A DNA stretch of 64,000 bases from JANQQC01 sp965262255 (lineage in GTDB: Bacteria > Pseudomonadota > Alphaproteobacteria > Caulobacterales > Hyphomonadaceae). Position 1 is the stretch's first letter; each line of letters opens with the position of its first letter. The position numbers and the translations under genes are program-made. The notes under the pieces are model-generated. The model searched no databases, had not been told where the DNA came from, and saw only the letters and a program-made list of their open reading frames with translations. Location: positions 2,852,001 to 2,916,000 of the forward strand of contig OZ253505.1 in assembly GCA_965262255.1 (NCBI GenBank), read 5' to 3'. This document shows positions 18,283 through 26,350 of the stretch, piece by piece.

Positions 18283-18312
18283 TTACCCTGTATATTGAAC
18301 TCTAGTTATAAT
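18283..18312 (+). promoter_or_regulatory. probable ppc promoter
   Basis: A perfect TATAAT lies at 18307-18312, with a weak -35 TTACCC 18 bases upstream (18283-18288). The start would be near 18319, leaving a 23-base leader containing AGGAAG before ATG 18342. The -10 box is the main evidence. Confidence 0.45.
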
Positions 18313-18341
18313 TCCACTTACTATGTCAGGAAGCATTGCGA

Positions 18342-21206
18342 ATGATTGAGGCAGAGAAAGATACGCCGACTATGCGACAAAGAGAAAGATTTTCAGCTGA
18401 AGCGCTTATCCAAGTATGCTTTGACCGCCTATCCCATCATGAAAAATCTGTTGAATTCGATCCCTTAACGAACTCGGTTCGGCAGTTAGCTCATGAGCTT
18501 CTCTTGAAAGAGGCAAAAGGGGAAGTTACGCTTGAAAAACTAATTGATGCACAACGATTCTTAACTGCAAAATCGCTTGAGGATCGTGCCAAGCAATTTT
18601 CCGAAAGGGTTTTTAACGAACCCACTTCGATTACTGATATCCTAAAAAGTGAGGGATCCCTGAGTTTTGATGAGTTTTCCAAAAAATTCGGTCGACTACG
18701 ATATGGCATAGTATTCACTGGACATCCGACATTCGGTCTTTCGAATAGAGCAACAGAGTTTTTCAAGGCCTGTATTTCGGACTCTTCGGGTAAGTCTCAT
18801 CGACATGAACAAAATGACGCATGTTTTCCCGAGAAATTCGTAAATACACATATCGCAATAGCAGACGAACATGCAGACGCACTAGATGCGCTGGATAATG
18901 CTAGAGACGCACTTACAGAAGTCATCCGAGAAATTTTAGGAGAAGCACGCAGACGGTTTTCGAAAGATTGGATTACTTTTGTTCCGACACCGATTTCGTT
19001 AGCAAGCTGGGTTGGTTACGATCTAGACGGTAGAACTGATATTTCTTGGAATGAAAGTTTGAAAATTCGACTTTTTGAAAAGAAAAAGCAGTTCAAATAC
19101 TACGCCGAACAGTTAACGGCAATTGGTATTCAGCATATTGAATTAGCAAACCGGCTCGTTCAGCAGTTACAAACAGCATTTGAGATAGTTTCTCGTCAAA
19201 TTGAGGCATTTCAGAATGATCTTACCGACCATGAGTCTTTTGTGGTCGCAGCCAATACACTATCAGAAAACTCGGGTGGTTCCCTTGCAGATATGCGGGT
19301 ATGGAAAGAGAAACTTTCAGAATTGATCCTGAGTTCGGAGCTAGAACCAGATAAGAAGTTTGAGCTGTGCGTACTCCGTTCCGTAATAGAAATGGCGGGT
19401 GCGGGGACCGCTTTGATACATTTTCGAGTAAATGCAGCGCAGGTAAAATCAGCCATTCGGCACGAATTCGAGATAGAGCAGGATATAGAATTTGTTGACC
19501 TCACGACATTCGATCTTGTGTCGGAACAAACCAAATGCGTCGAATCGACCAATATCAATACGGCTTCTGTTTTCTATGAACATAAGACAGCTCGACGACA
19601 ATTGATGCTGTGTGCGCAAATACTGAAACATGTGGATACAGTCTCACCGATCCGGTTTTTAGTAGCTGAAACTGAAACACCAGCGACCGTATTGGGGGTT
19701 TTGTATTTGGCCAAACGATACGGAATTGAGAATGATGTAGATATTTCGCCTCTGTTTGAGACGCCTAGTGCGATTGAGAATGGCGGGCGATTTGTGCAAC
19801 AGTTGCTGAAAAGCAAGCCGTATCGAGATTATCTGAACCAGCGAGGCCGTATTTGTATTCAAATTGGATTTTCAGATTCAGGTCGATTTATGGGACAAGT
19901 AGGAGCGAATCTGGCTATTGAGCGGCTCCAATCTCAATTCCTTGATGCTCTTTCGCAGGCATGTCTCGGCCATTTAGATGTTGTCATATTTAATACGCAT
20001 GGCGAATCTATGGGAAGAGGTGGTTATCCGGGCAACATTTCTGAACGATGCAACTATCTCCTCACACCGTGGGTTAGAGAACGGTTTGCTGAGAAAGCGG
20101 TTCATCTAATTGCTGAAAGCAGTTTTCAAGGAGGAGATGGGTATCTTAGGTTTGGCTCACCTGAAATCGCCAAACACACAGTCAGGAACATTTTTGCTTC
20201 CTCCATGCACGTTGAAAAACGTAAGGCACCAGAGTCAGATAACTTCTACGACCAATTCAATTTTACTTGGGACATCTATCAGCGAATCATAAACTGGCAA
20301 AAAGACTTATTTGACAGGAAAGATTATCAGGTTGCATTGGGTAGTTTCGCTTTCAACATACTTCCCGTCACAGGTTCTCGCAAAGCTAGAAGGCAAAGTG
20401 GTTCAACATTGATGGGTCCAAAATCACTTCGGGCTATACCGCACAATGCCATTCTTCATCAGTTGGCCATACCTGCCAACGTTTTTGGCGGTATAGGGTC
20501 ATCAGTTGGACACGATCTACAGCCTGTCTTGGAGCAGATTAATGGTTCAGAACGGTATGAACAGATTTTGAACATTGCTCGCGAGGCTCGCCGGTTAACG
20601 AGTTTACCTGTTTTAAGAGCTTATGCAGTTTTATTTGATACAATGTTTTGGTCTGCGAAAGCCTCGTCTAGTGTTGATCACTCGGAGAGCGAGAACTGTA
20701 CGGAAATTGCCGAGAACCTATATGAAAGCACGGTTGCGTTATCGATTAGACAACTCTCTACACATTTATCCTTTGATTTGAAAAAATTTGATCGTCTGCT
20801 AAACTGTGTTTATGGCGAAGCAGAGGATCAGTCTCGTTACCGATTTCGTCGTCCCTTACACGCTTTACACGCTGTCCGTCAGTCGCTAATAATGCGTGGT
20901 TTTATGTTAGTTACACGTGTTCCATCATTCTCGTTGCGAATGGATATAGACCGCAGTGAGCTTTTCCAGTTAGCGTTTTCACTGAGATTCGGTGTTTTGG
21001 CAGATCGCTTGAGCGAACTTTTCCCGATGTCAACTTCGGAGGATCAATTTCATGGCCAATTAGCGGAGAAAGCGGATCCGCTTCAAGTTTCGGAGCGAGG
21101 ATACGAAGCGATTAACAAGCAACTAACAATCCCGCTACGTAAAATCCATGATTCACTTCAACAGGCTAGTCTCGGGATTGCTAACTTCTATGGAGCCTAC
21201 GGGTAG
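18342..21206 (+). CDS. ppc: phosphoenolpyruvate carboxylase, divergent type
   Basis: Carboxylates PEP to oxaloacetate, feeding the TCA cycle. 954 residues. The family landmarks are there but altered: VFTGHPTFGLSNRATEF for the catalytic-His motif (classically TAHPTE), IGFSDSGRFMGQVGANL for the SDSxKDAG segment, NTHGESMGRGGYPGN for the FHGRGGSxGRGG loop, and TGSRKARRQSG with LRAIP for the C-terminal substrate site. I start it at ATG 18342, eight bases after AGGAAG; the TTG six bases earlier is too close. It stands alone, ending in a probable terminator. The carboxylase assignment is strong; the altered loops mark a distinct subgroup. Confidence 0.88.
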   Translation: MIEAEKDTPTMRQRERFSAEALIQVCFDRLSHHEKSVEFDPLTNSVRQLAHELLLKEAKGEVTLEKLIDAQRFLTAKSLEDRAKQFSERVFNEPTSITDILKSEGSLSFDEFSKKFGRLRYGIVFTGHPTFGLSNRATEFFKACISDSSGKSHRHEQNDACFPEKFVNTHIAIADEHADALDALDNARDALTEVIREILGEARRRFSKDWITFVPTPISLASWVGYDLDGRTDISWNESLKIRLFEKKKQFKYYAEQLTAIGIQHIELANRLVQQLQTAFEIVSRQIEAFQNDLTDHESFVVAANTLSENSGGSLADMRVWKEKLSELILSSELEPDKKFELCVLRSVIEMAGAGTALIHFRVNAAQVKSAIRHEFEIEQDIEFVDLTTFDLVSEQTKCVESTNINTASVFYEHKTARRQLMLCAQILKHVDTVSPIRFLVAETETPATVLGVLYLAKRYGIENDVDISPLFETPSAIENGGRFVQQLLKSKPYRDYLNQRGRICIQIGFSDSGRFMGQVGANLAIERLQSQFLDALSQACLGHLDVVIFNTHGESMGRGGYPGNISERCNYLLTPWVRERFAEKAVHLIAESSFQGGDGYLRFGSPEIAKHTVRNIFASSMHVEKRKAPESDNFYDQFNFTWDIYQRIINWQKDLFDRKDYQVALGSFAFNILPVTGSRKARRQSGSTLMGPKSLRAIPHNAILHQLAIPANVFGGIGSSVGHDLQPVLEQINGSERYEQILNIAREARRLTSLPVLRAYAVLFDTMFWSAKASSSVDHSESENCTEIAENLYESTVALSIRQLSTHLSFDLKKFDRLLNCVYGEAEDQSRYRFRRPLHALHAVRQSLIMRGFMLVTRVPSFSLRMDIDRSELFQLAFSLRFGVLADRLSELFPMSTSEDQFHGQLAEKADPLQVSERGYEAINKQLTIPLRKIHDSLQQASLGIANFYGAYG

Positions 21207-21295
21207 GTGAAACAAGACTGATTCAAGGGGGTTTTACTTAGTATATTTAAGGTTTTCGGAATCCGAATATCTACATAGGTTGCAGGTATAACATA

Positions 21296-21320
21296 TCTCG
21301 AGTTTACTCGAGGTTTTCTT
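21296..21320 (+). terminator. probable terminator after ppc
   Basis: A hairpin CTCGAG-TTTA-CTCGAG (21297-21302 with 21307-21312) is followed by GGTTTTCTT. The stem is short but GC-containing and the T-rich tail fits intrinsic termination. A smaller hairpin, TTCGG/CCGAA, precedes it at 21255-21267. Confidence 0.5.
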
Positions 21321-21347
21321 GCAATTTGGCATAACTAGTATTATTCT
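21319..21347 (+). promoter_or_regulatory. weak candidate promoter for the HTH-protease operon
   Basis: TTGCAA (21319-21324) and TATTCT (21342-21347) are separated by 17 bases, on the + strand, immediately after the ppc terminator. The match is modest and the leader to ATG 21534 would be long (about 180 bases), so other starts are possible. No clear operator repeat was seen. Confidence 0.25.
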
Positions 21348-21533
21348 ACACAAGTAAGTTTCTATTAGCTATTGTGCTGTAGTTGGCGGAAAGTCCGAGA
21401 TTACCTGACCGCAAAACTTTTGAGGAACGGTTTAACGCAACAAGGGTGCTATATTGTATCACTTTGGCAGAACAATAAAGTTGTAGTGTCGTTAGTCTTT
21501 GTCAGATGCTTGTTTGAAGCCTACGGAAAAATT

Positions 21534-21896
21534 ATGCATTCTCAAGAACAAAGTACATCTGATCGTAGCCGGGTTGGTTCACGTCTCTCTGAAGTTAGAA
21601 GGTATCTCGGCTTTGAACTAGAAGAAGTTGCCAAAATCCTTGGGATTCAGGTAGTCGAACTAGAACGGATTGAACTAGGTGAAAGCGGTGTGCGCGATAA
21701 TCTTTTGCTGAAACTAACAAAAATTTATCAACATACGGCAAAATACTTTACGGACGAAAGCGGCGATGACGAATATTTACCAGAAGATATTTTGTACTTG
21801 GAAAATCAAACTCCAAGCATGTCCGATGAGGATCGTACGCAACTAAGACGATTTGCGAGGTACCTCAAGGCTCTTGCTGACTATAAGGCGAGTTGA
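21534..21896 (+). CDS. XRE-type helix-turn-helix regulator
   Basis: A 120-residue DNA-binding protein. Residues ~15-65 form a Cro/C1-type helix-turn-helix (RLSEVRRYLGFELEEVAKIL, then GIQVVELERIELG); the rest is a helical region that may dimerise, ending in RRFARYLKALADYK. Size and fold match regulators paired with ImmA/IrrE peptidases, such as ImmR and DdrO, which repress target genes until cleaved. The start is ATG 21534 with GGAAAA upstream; a longer frame from 21372 has no ribosome site. It lies two bases before the metallopeptidase gene, so it is probably its repressor and substrate (inferred). Confidence 0.8.
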   Translation: MHSQEQSTSDRSRVGSRLSEVRRYLGFELEEVAKILGIQVVELERIELGESGVRDNLLLKLTKIYQHTAKYFTDESGDDEYLPEDILYLENQTPSMSDEDRTQLRRFARYLKALADYKAS

Positions 21897-21898
21897 AC

Positions 21899-22912
21899 AT
21901 GTCAAAGGACTATCGTAATGCTTGTAACAAGGGAGTACTGGCCGCAGCACATCTTCACAAAGAATTGAGCTTGCAGTCTAAGGTAAGTGAGAAAGGAAGT
22001 AACATAAAGATTTTCGAAATTATAAACAACCTCAAAATCCCCATGATTTTTCAGCCAGTTAATGGGATTCTTGGTGTGTTTATAAAGTCTCCTAACTTGG
22101 GAATGTTAGTTGCGTCGAATACCTCGAAGGCAGTTCAACGGTTCACAGCCGCTCATGAACTTGGGCATTACTTACTTGATCATAATTCTAGTGTTGATAG
22201 TAATGTACGCCTTGGAAAAGTCTGGAAAGAACAAGTATTGTTTGAAGGCGATCTAAAAAAAATTCAAGAACTAGAGGCGAATTCATTTGCAGTTGAATTT
22301 TTAACTCCGCGCTGGCTAATTGAAACTTACAGATACATGCAAGGATGGAGTAATAACACCATAAAATATCCGAAAAATCTATACCAGCTTTCGCTTCGTA
22401 TCGGACTAAACTATACGGCGACCTGTTGGGCTTTATGCCGGCACGATTATCTAACCGTATCAGAGACAAAGAAACTCTTAGAGGTTAAACCATCTGAAAT
22501 AAAGTCGGAACTTGCTGGCAATGTGTTGCCTGAGGGTTTTGAAGGAGAAGTATGGCATATTACCAAACGTGACGACGGACAATTTCTCGACTGTAACGTA
22601 GATGACTATTTTGTCTTTGACTTATTGGAACACGGTCACGGGGGATATTTGTGGGATTTTAGACACTTATCAGAAAATAATTTATCTATCGTTGCAGATT
22701 GTTGGAAGAAAACAGTTGACAGAACAGTTCACAGACAAGTTATAGCTCGGTCGAGCGATAGTTCACTGTGTGAATTTAGTCTTTTAGAGCGTCGCCGGTG
22801 GGAAAAAAATGTAAAACCAATTTCAACCTTAAACCTCAAAATTTGTTCGTCACATTTTCATAGAAGTGGTTTATCTGAAAAAATAAAGCAAGGGAACATG
22901 GAAGAAGTGTGA
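21899..22912 (+). CDS. ImmA/IrrE metallopeptidase with chagasin-like inhibitor tail
   Basis: A 337-residue protein. Residues ~20-190 are an M78 (ImmA/IrrE) zinc peptidase: AAHELGHYLLDH puts the HExxH site at 86-90, and LEANSFAVEFLTP carries the third ligand (E126). Members cleave XRE repressors. Residues ~225-315 do not belong to M78. They look like a chagasin-type (MEROPS I42) cysteine-protease inhibitor: VDDYFVFDLLEHGHGGYLW matches the BC-loop region (classically NPTTGYxW; here GGYLW 248-252) and LLERRRWEKN matches the FG loop (classically RPW; here RRRW 298-301), with the intervening beta-strand pattern. I start it at ATG 21899 behind AAGGCGAG. Its stop overlaps the papain-like gene by four bases. 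The I42 call is from motif comparison only. Confidence 0.75.
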   Translation: MSKDYRNACNKGVLAAAHLHKELSLQSKVSEKGSNIKIFEIINNLKIPMIFQPVNGILGVFIKSPNLGMLVASNTSKAVQRFTAAHELGHYLLDHNSSVDSNVRLGKVWKEQVLFEGDLKKIQELEANSFAVEFLTPRWLIETYRYMQGWSNNTIKYPKNLYQLSLRIGLNYTATCWALCRHDYLTVSETKKLLEVKPSEIKSELAGNVLPEGFEGEVWHITKRDDGQFLDCNVDDYFVFDLLEHGHGGYLWDFRHLSENNLSIVADCWKKTVDRTVHRQVIARSSDSSLCEFSLLERRRWEKNVKPISTLNLKICSSHFHRSGLSEKIKQGNMEEV

Positions 22913-23598
22913 CTGAAATAAATGTAAATGTTAATTTAGGTGATATGTTTGGAAGTATTCGTGATCAAGGAGAACGTCCGACTTGTCTGTCTTTCGTTGC
23001 GAGCGACATACATGCAGCTTTACGTCCGGGGTGGGAACCATTCTCTTGCGAATTTTTGTATTATCATGCGCAGAAAAAAGCAAATTTATCGTTGAGAGAC
23101 CCCTCTGATCTAACGTGTACGTTGGAAGCTTTAAAGACGATCGGGCAGCCGTTTGAAGAGGTATGGCCATATAATTTAGAATTACCTAGTGGTGACCAAG
23201 ATTCTGTTCCTCCTTGCGATATAAAAAAAGTTCATCGCAGGTTAGGGTTCGAGATAAGTGGAAAATTTGATGATATTATTCAATTACTAAATTATGGTCA
23301 TCCTGTCATGGTAATGATTACGGTATCAGATGCGTTTTTCGAAGCTAATGACGAAAGTAATCAAGTAGTTCGAGAAATAGATTTTTGGCTAAATCCTTTT
23401 GCTGAACGACATGCTGTGATTGCTATCGGGCACGGCCAAATTGGAGATGAGCGGGTTATTCTTGTACGAAATAGTTGGGGAGTTGCATGGGGAAATCAAG
23501 GTACCGCTTGGGTCTCGGAGTCTTATTTCATTTACCATTTAGAAAAATTAGCTATACTGATAAGTAGAGCAGATAAATCAGAAAATAGGGCGAACTAA
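22909..23598 (+). CDS. papain-like cysteine protease, no propeptide
   Basis: A 229-residue C1-family peptidase. The full papain site is visible: oxyanion Gln20 and nucleophile Cys26 in RDQGERPTCLSF, His168 in AERHAVIAIGHG, and Asn188 in LVRNSWGVAWGNQG. There is no signal peptide and no inhibitory propeptide before the catalytic domain, so it should fold active in the cytoplasm unless something restrains it. The gene just upstream ends in a chagasin-like domain, the class of inhibitor known to block C1 peptidases, and the two overlap as GTGA. That pairing suggests a toxic protease kept silent by its neighbour (inferred). The start is GTG 22909. Confidence 0.85.
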   Translation: MTEINVNVNLGDMFGSIRDQGERPTCLSFVASDIHAALRPGWEPFSCEFLYYHAQKKANLSLRDPSDLTCTLEALKTIGQPFEEVWPYNLELPSGDQDSVPPCDIKKVHRRLGFEISGKFDDIIQLLNYGHPVMVMITVSDAFFEANDESNQVVREIDFWLNPFAERHAVIAIGHGQIGDERVILVRNSWGVAWGNQGTAWVSESYFIYHLEKLAILISRADKSENRAN

Positions 23599-23748
23599 AA
23601 GTAAATCAAACTTAATGTGTCAAATTAATCTAGATTAGGTTTTGTTGAGTATTTGATACACTTCGTTTCATTTTAGCGTTTCCGAATTAAAATTGTATTC
23701 AAAAACTAATTTATCAACGTCGACAATTTGATTTTTGCACATTTCACC

Positions 23749-24618
23749 TTATATGTCAATTATTGCATATCCGTCTATGATCGCTGGAGATCCTTCTAAA
23801 GTTTGAACTCCATACCAAATTTTCAGAGTGTTTTGGTCTTTTGATGACTGCATGCTAATTGTAAGTGGTTTTCCAGGAATAACCATGGCCCCCATTCTGC
23901 CGCGTAACCGTCGTAATCTTGTAACATCACGGTTAGCGAACTCAGCAAGAATCTCTCGTCCAGACAACGCCCAAGTTGCAACACCGTGTAATATAATGTT
24001 TGGTAAGCCGACACTTTCAGCAACCTTTCGTTCTGTATGAATTGGATTCCAAATGTCAGCACATTCAGAAAACGTATGAGGCAATGTTAACGGGATTTCT
24101 ATGTGCCGACTGATGATCCCACCTAGGTTCTCTGGCATAGGTGGAGTTGAGGGAATTTCTTCGGCTTTACGTTCATTTCCGGACAGTTGTACATCTCGAT
24201 AAGTGCTTTGTAGATGTGACGTAAAAACTGATTCTCCCTGTTCGTCCATTGTCGTAATCTTAGTAACCATGTTGGTACCGCTTCGTCCGTTCCATAACGC
24301 GATAATTTCTCCGCTAACAGTCAAGGATTCACCTTCGTTCACAGTGCGATGAAAAATAGTGTCTTGGACAGTGTGTACTGCACGAGATATTTCTTCACGG
24401 CTCGCCCCTAACCTCCCGCGGAGATCATTTTTAAGGATACTCGCCCATTCCAGAGCAACACAAATTTGCGGAGTTGCACAGAATTCGGGGTGTCGGTCGT
24501 CAAACACTTTGTCGGAAGTGTCATCGATGCTTGCGGCAAACGATAGCAATTTGCGACGAGTCATTGGAATGATCACAGGATCAAGCGGCATTCCCAAAGA
24601 TGAAGATAATATGGGCAT
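23749..24618 (-). CDS. MaoC-like double-hotdog hydratase
   Basis: A 289-residue protein resembling the FAS1-DH/MaoC group of (R)-specific enoyl-CoA or 3-hydroxyacyl dehydratases. The N-terminal hotdog (about 1-150) has lost obvious catalytic residues. The C-terminal one has the hydratase motif ADIWNPIHTERKVAESVGLPN and ILHGVAT. It lies between the protease operon and the second restriction pair but faces the opposite way, and its function in lipid or hydroxyacid metabolism is a family inference. The start is uncertain: ATG 24618 lacks a clear ribosome site, ATG 24591 is an alternative. Confidence 0.75.
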   Translation of the reverse strand: MPILSSSLGMPLDPVIIPMTRRKLLSFAASIDDTSDKVFDDRHPEFCATPQICVALEWASILKNDLRGRLGASREEISRAVHTVQDTIFHRTVNEGESLTVSGEIIALWNGRSGTNMVTKITTMDEQGESVFTSHLQSTYRDVQLSGNERKAEEIPSTPPMPENLGGIISRHIEIPLTLPHTFSECADIWNPIHTERKVAESVGLPNIILHGVATWALSGREILAEFANRDVTRLRRLRGRMGAMVIPGKPLTISMQSSKDQNTLKIWYGVQTLEGSPAIIDGYAIIDI

Positions 24619-24652
24619 AAATTTGCAACAGTGTGAACAAGTTAGTATTTGC

Positions 24653-24668
24653 TATAGTAGCGACTATA
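24653..24668. promoter_or_regulatory. inverted repeat upstream of the MaoC gene
   Basis: TATAGT-AGCG-ACTATA is a perfect 6-base inverted repeat, 35 bases before the MaoC start. Each arm also resembles a -10 box on one of the two strands. It may be an operator or part of a promoter; nothing more can be said. Confidence 0.25.
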
Positions 24669-24771
24669 TTTGAGTTTATGCGCTAATGGACTCAAGTCTA
24701 TACTATCCCAAAATTTACTTCAATACTATGAGATGGTATTAGAAATGTGACGCAACGATTTGTTAAACGTG

Positions 24772-24812
24772 AGTGTGAGACACTTGAAAATGACGTGTTG
24801 CTAGTGTAGGAT
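24772..24812 (+). promoter_or_regulatory. promoter with overlapping inverted repeat, second RM system
   Basis: TTGAAA (24784-24789) and TAGGAT (24807-24812) are 17 bases apart, so transcription would begin near 24819, 23 bases before ATG 24842. The inverted repeat AGTGT-GAG-ACACT (24772-24784) touches the -35 box, and a further AGTGT half-site (24803-24807) abuts the -10. This spacing looks like an operator for feedback control of the methylase. Confidence 0.45.
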
Positions 24813-24841
24813 GAAGAATCTAGGTGCTAAAGGCAACTTTA

Positions 24842-25759
24842 ATGGCAGATGATCTCACGTTTGAACATGTGAATTTTAGTCAAGAACTCGGCGATGTCGC
24901 GATTCTTGATAGGGACTTAGTAGTACCTAAGGCTAGACCGAAGCTACAGCCAACTGCCACAAAAAGAAAACGCGTTCCGTACACCCATAAGATTCCGCAT
25001 AGAAATATAGAGTACGACATTCATCAGGCAGATTGCCTGAATAGAAAGGTTCTACCGGCAAATTGTTGCGACTTAATAGTAACCTCCCCCCCTTATAATG
25101 TTGGGATGGCCTACGACGGTTCGGAGGAGGGAGATGCCATTGAATACGATGAATATCTCAAGTTTACTAAGAAGTGGTTAAAGAACGCCTATTATTGGAC
25201 TCGAGACACCGGCAGAATTTGTGTCAACGTGTCAATCGATAAGAACAAGAACGGCAAGCAACCTCTTTCAGCACAGGTTACTCAGTTAGCGATGGAAGTA
25301 GGATGGAAATATCACGCAACCATCGTTTGGAACGAAGGAAACATAAGTAGGCGAACGGCTTGGGGTAGCTGGATGTCTGCAAGTGCTCCCCACGTTATTG
25401 CCCCTGTCGAAACTGTTATTGTTCTGTACAAGAATGAGTGGAAAAGAGAACGCCAAGGGCAAAGTGATATCAGCGCAGAGGAGTTTAAGGACTGGGTTTT
25501 TGGTGTTTGGACATTTAACGGAGAATCTGCGAAGAGAGTAGGACACGAGGCTCCGTTCCCGCGAGAACTTCCAAAGCGCTGTATCAAATTATTTTCGTTT
25601 GTCGGAGACACTGTACTGGATCCGTTTGCAGGTTCAGGAACTACCTTGATCGAATCTGTAGTAAATGGACGCAAAGGTATTGGACTCGAGATCGAAAAGA
25701 AATATTGCGACCTAGCCAAAAAGCGAGTTTCTGAATGTACAGCAAAATTGTTGGTATAG
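24842..25759 (+). CDS. beta-class DNA methyltransferase (N6-adenine or N4-cytosine)
   Basis: A 305-residue modification enzyme. The motif order is catalytic TSPPYN (81-86) first and AdoMet-binding DPFAGSGTT (260-268) last, which is beta class. The middle part, with ISRRTAWGSWMSAS and APVETVIVLYK, is the target-recognition region. Whether it methylates adenine or cytosine, and which site, cannot be read off. I start it at ATG 24842 with AAAGG upstream; GTG 24824 is an alternative. Its 3' end overlaps the downstream nuclease gene by 25 bases, so the two are co-expressed. Confidence 0.88.
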   Translation: MADDLTFEHVNFSQELGDVAILDRDLVVPKARPKLQPTATKRKRVPYTHKIPHRNIEYDIHQADCLNRKVLPANCCDLIVTSPPYNVGMAYDGSEEGDAIEYDEYLKFTKKWLKNAYYWTRDTGRICVNVSIDKNKNGKQPLSAQVTQLAMEVGWKYHATIVWNEGNISRRTAWGSWMSASAPHVIAPVETVIVLYKNEWKRERQGQSDISAEEFKDWVFGVWTFNGESAKRVGHEAPFPRELPKRCIKLFSFVGDTVLDPFAGSGTTLIESVVNGRKGIGLEIEKKYCDLAKKRVSECTAKLLV

Positions 25760-26334
25760 GAGGCAAAGGAAAAGCTTGGGAAACTTACCAAGATTTAATT
25801 TCGAAAGTCGAATTCTCTATACCCAGCGAATTCATGAAGAATTCCTTTCAAATTTACCATGATAAGGAAAAACAAGAGAGTGGAAGAGCAAATGTCAGCC
25901 TCACGGGTAGGATTTTTGAGTACTGCGTCGCTGAGTGCCTGTTTCAAATAGGAATTGGCCCCTTCTACTATCAGGCAAAACTAAAATACGTCCCAAACTC
26001 GCAATTCGATTTCGTTTGTTATCACGACAAATGGCCGAACGTACTCTCGTGTAAAACTTCATTGAGAGAAAGATACAAGCAAGCAGATCTAGAAGGATGG
26101 GCTCTCAAACAAGTTCATCGAAAGGCCTTGGTTTATCTTATCACTGCTGACCAACATGAAGCCTCATCAGTCGAAAGCAAAATTTATGACGGTGAAGTAA
26201 TAGGTTTGGATAAGTGTATTTGTGTTTACTCACAAAAGTTTGATGAACTATTAGAAAATCTTCGAACAAAGAAATTCCACAAAGCTACAGAGATACTTCC
26301 AGTGGAAGGCGAATTTACTGAGGTAAGACCATAA
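25735..26334 (+). CDS. probable type II restriction endonuclease
   Basis: A 199-residue protein that overlaps the methylase gene by 25 bases, the usual arrangement of a restriction partner. A PD-(D/E)XK-like core can be seen: Glu62 in TGRIFEYCVAECL, Asp92 in SQFDFVCY, then LSCKTSLRERYKQ with Lys107; the residue two before the lysine is Ser, not the usual Asp/Glu, so the third acid must lie elsewhere (Glu62 is possible). The SLRERY stretch after the lysine is typical of several type II enzymes. No closer family is recognised. The role is inferred mainly from context and this core. Confidence 0.65.
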   Translation: MYSKIVGIGGKGKAWETYQDLISKVEFSIPSEFMKNSFQIYHDKEKQESGRANVSLTGRIFEYCVAECLFQIGIGPFYYQAKLKYVPNSQFDFVCYHDKWPNVLSCKTSLRERYKQADLEGWALKQVHRKALVYLITADQHEASSVESKIYDGEVIGLDKCICVYSQKFDELLENLRTKKFHKATEILPVEGEFTEVRP

Positions 26335-26350
26335 TTATTTGCGAATAGTC

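Noticed and set aside
21372..21533. Longer N-terminus for the HTH protein from the upstream frame.
   Set aside because: No ribosome site, and ATG 21534 gives a normal XRE length starting just before the HTH.
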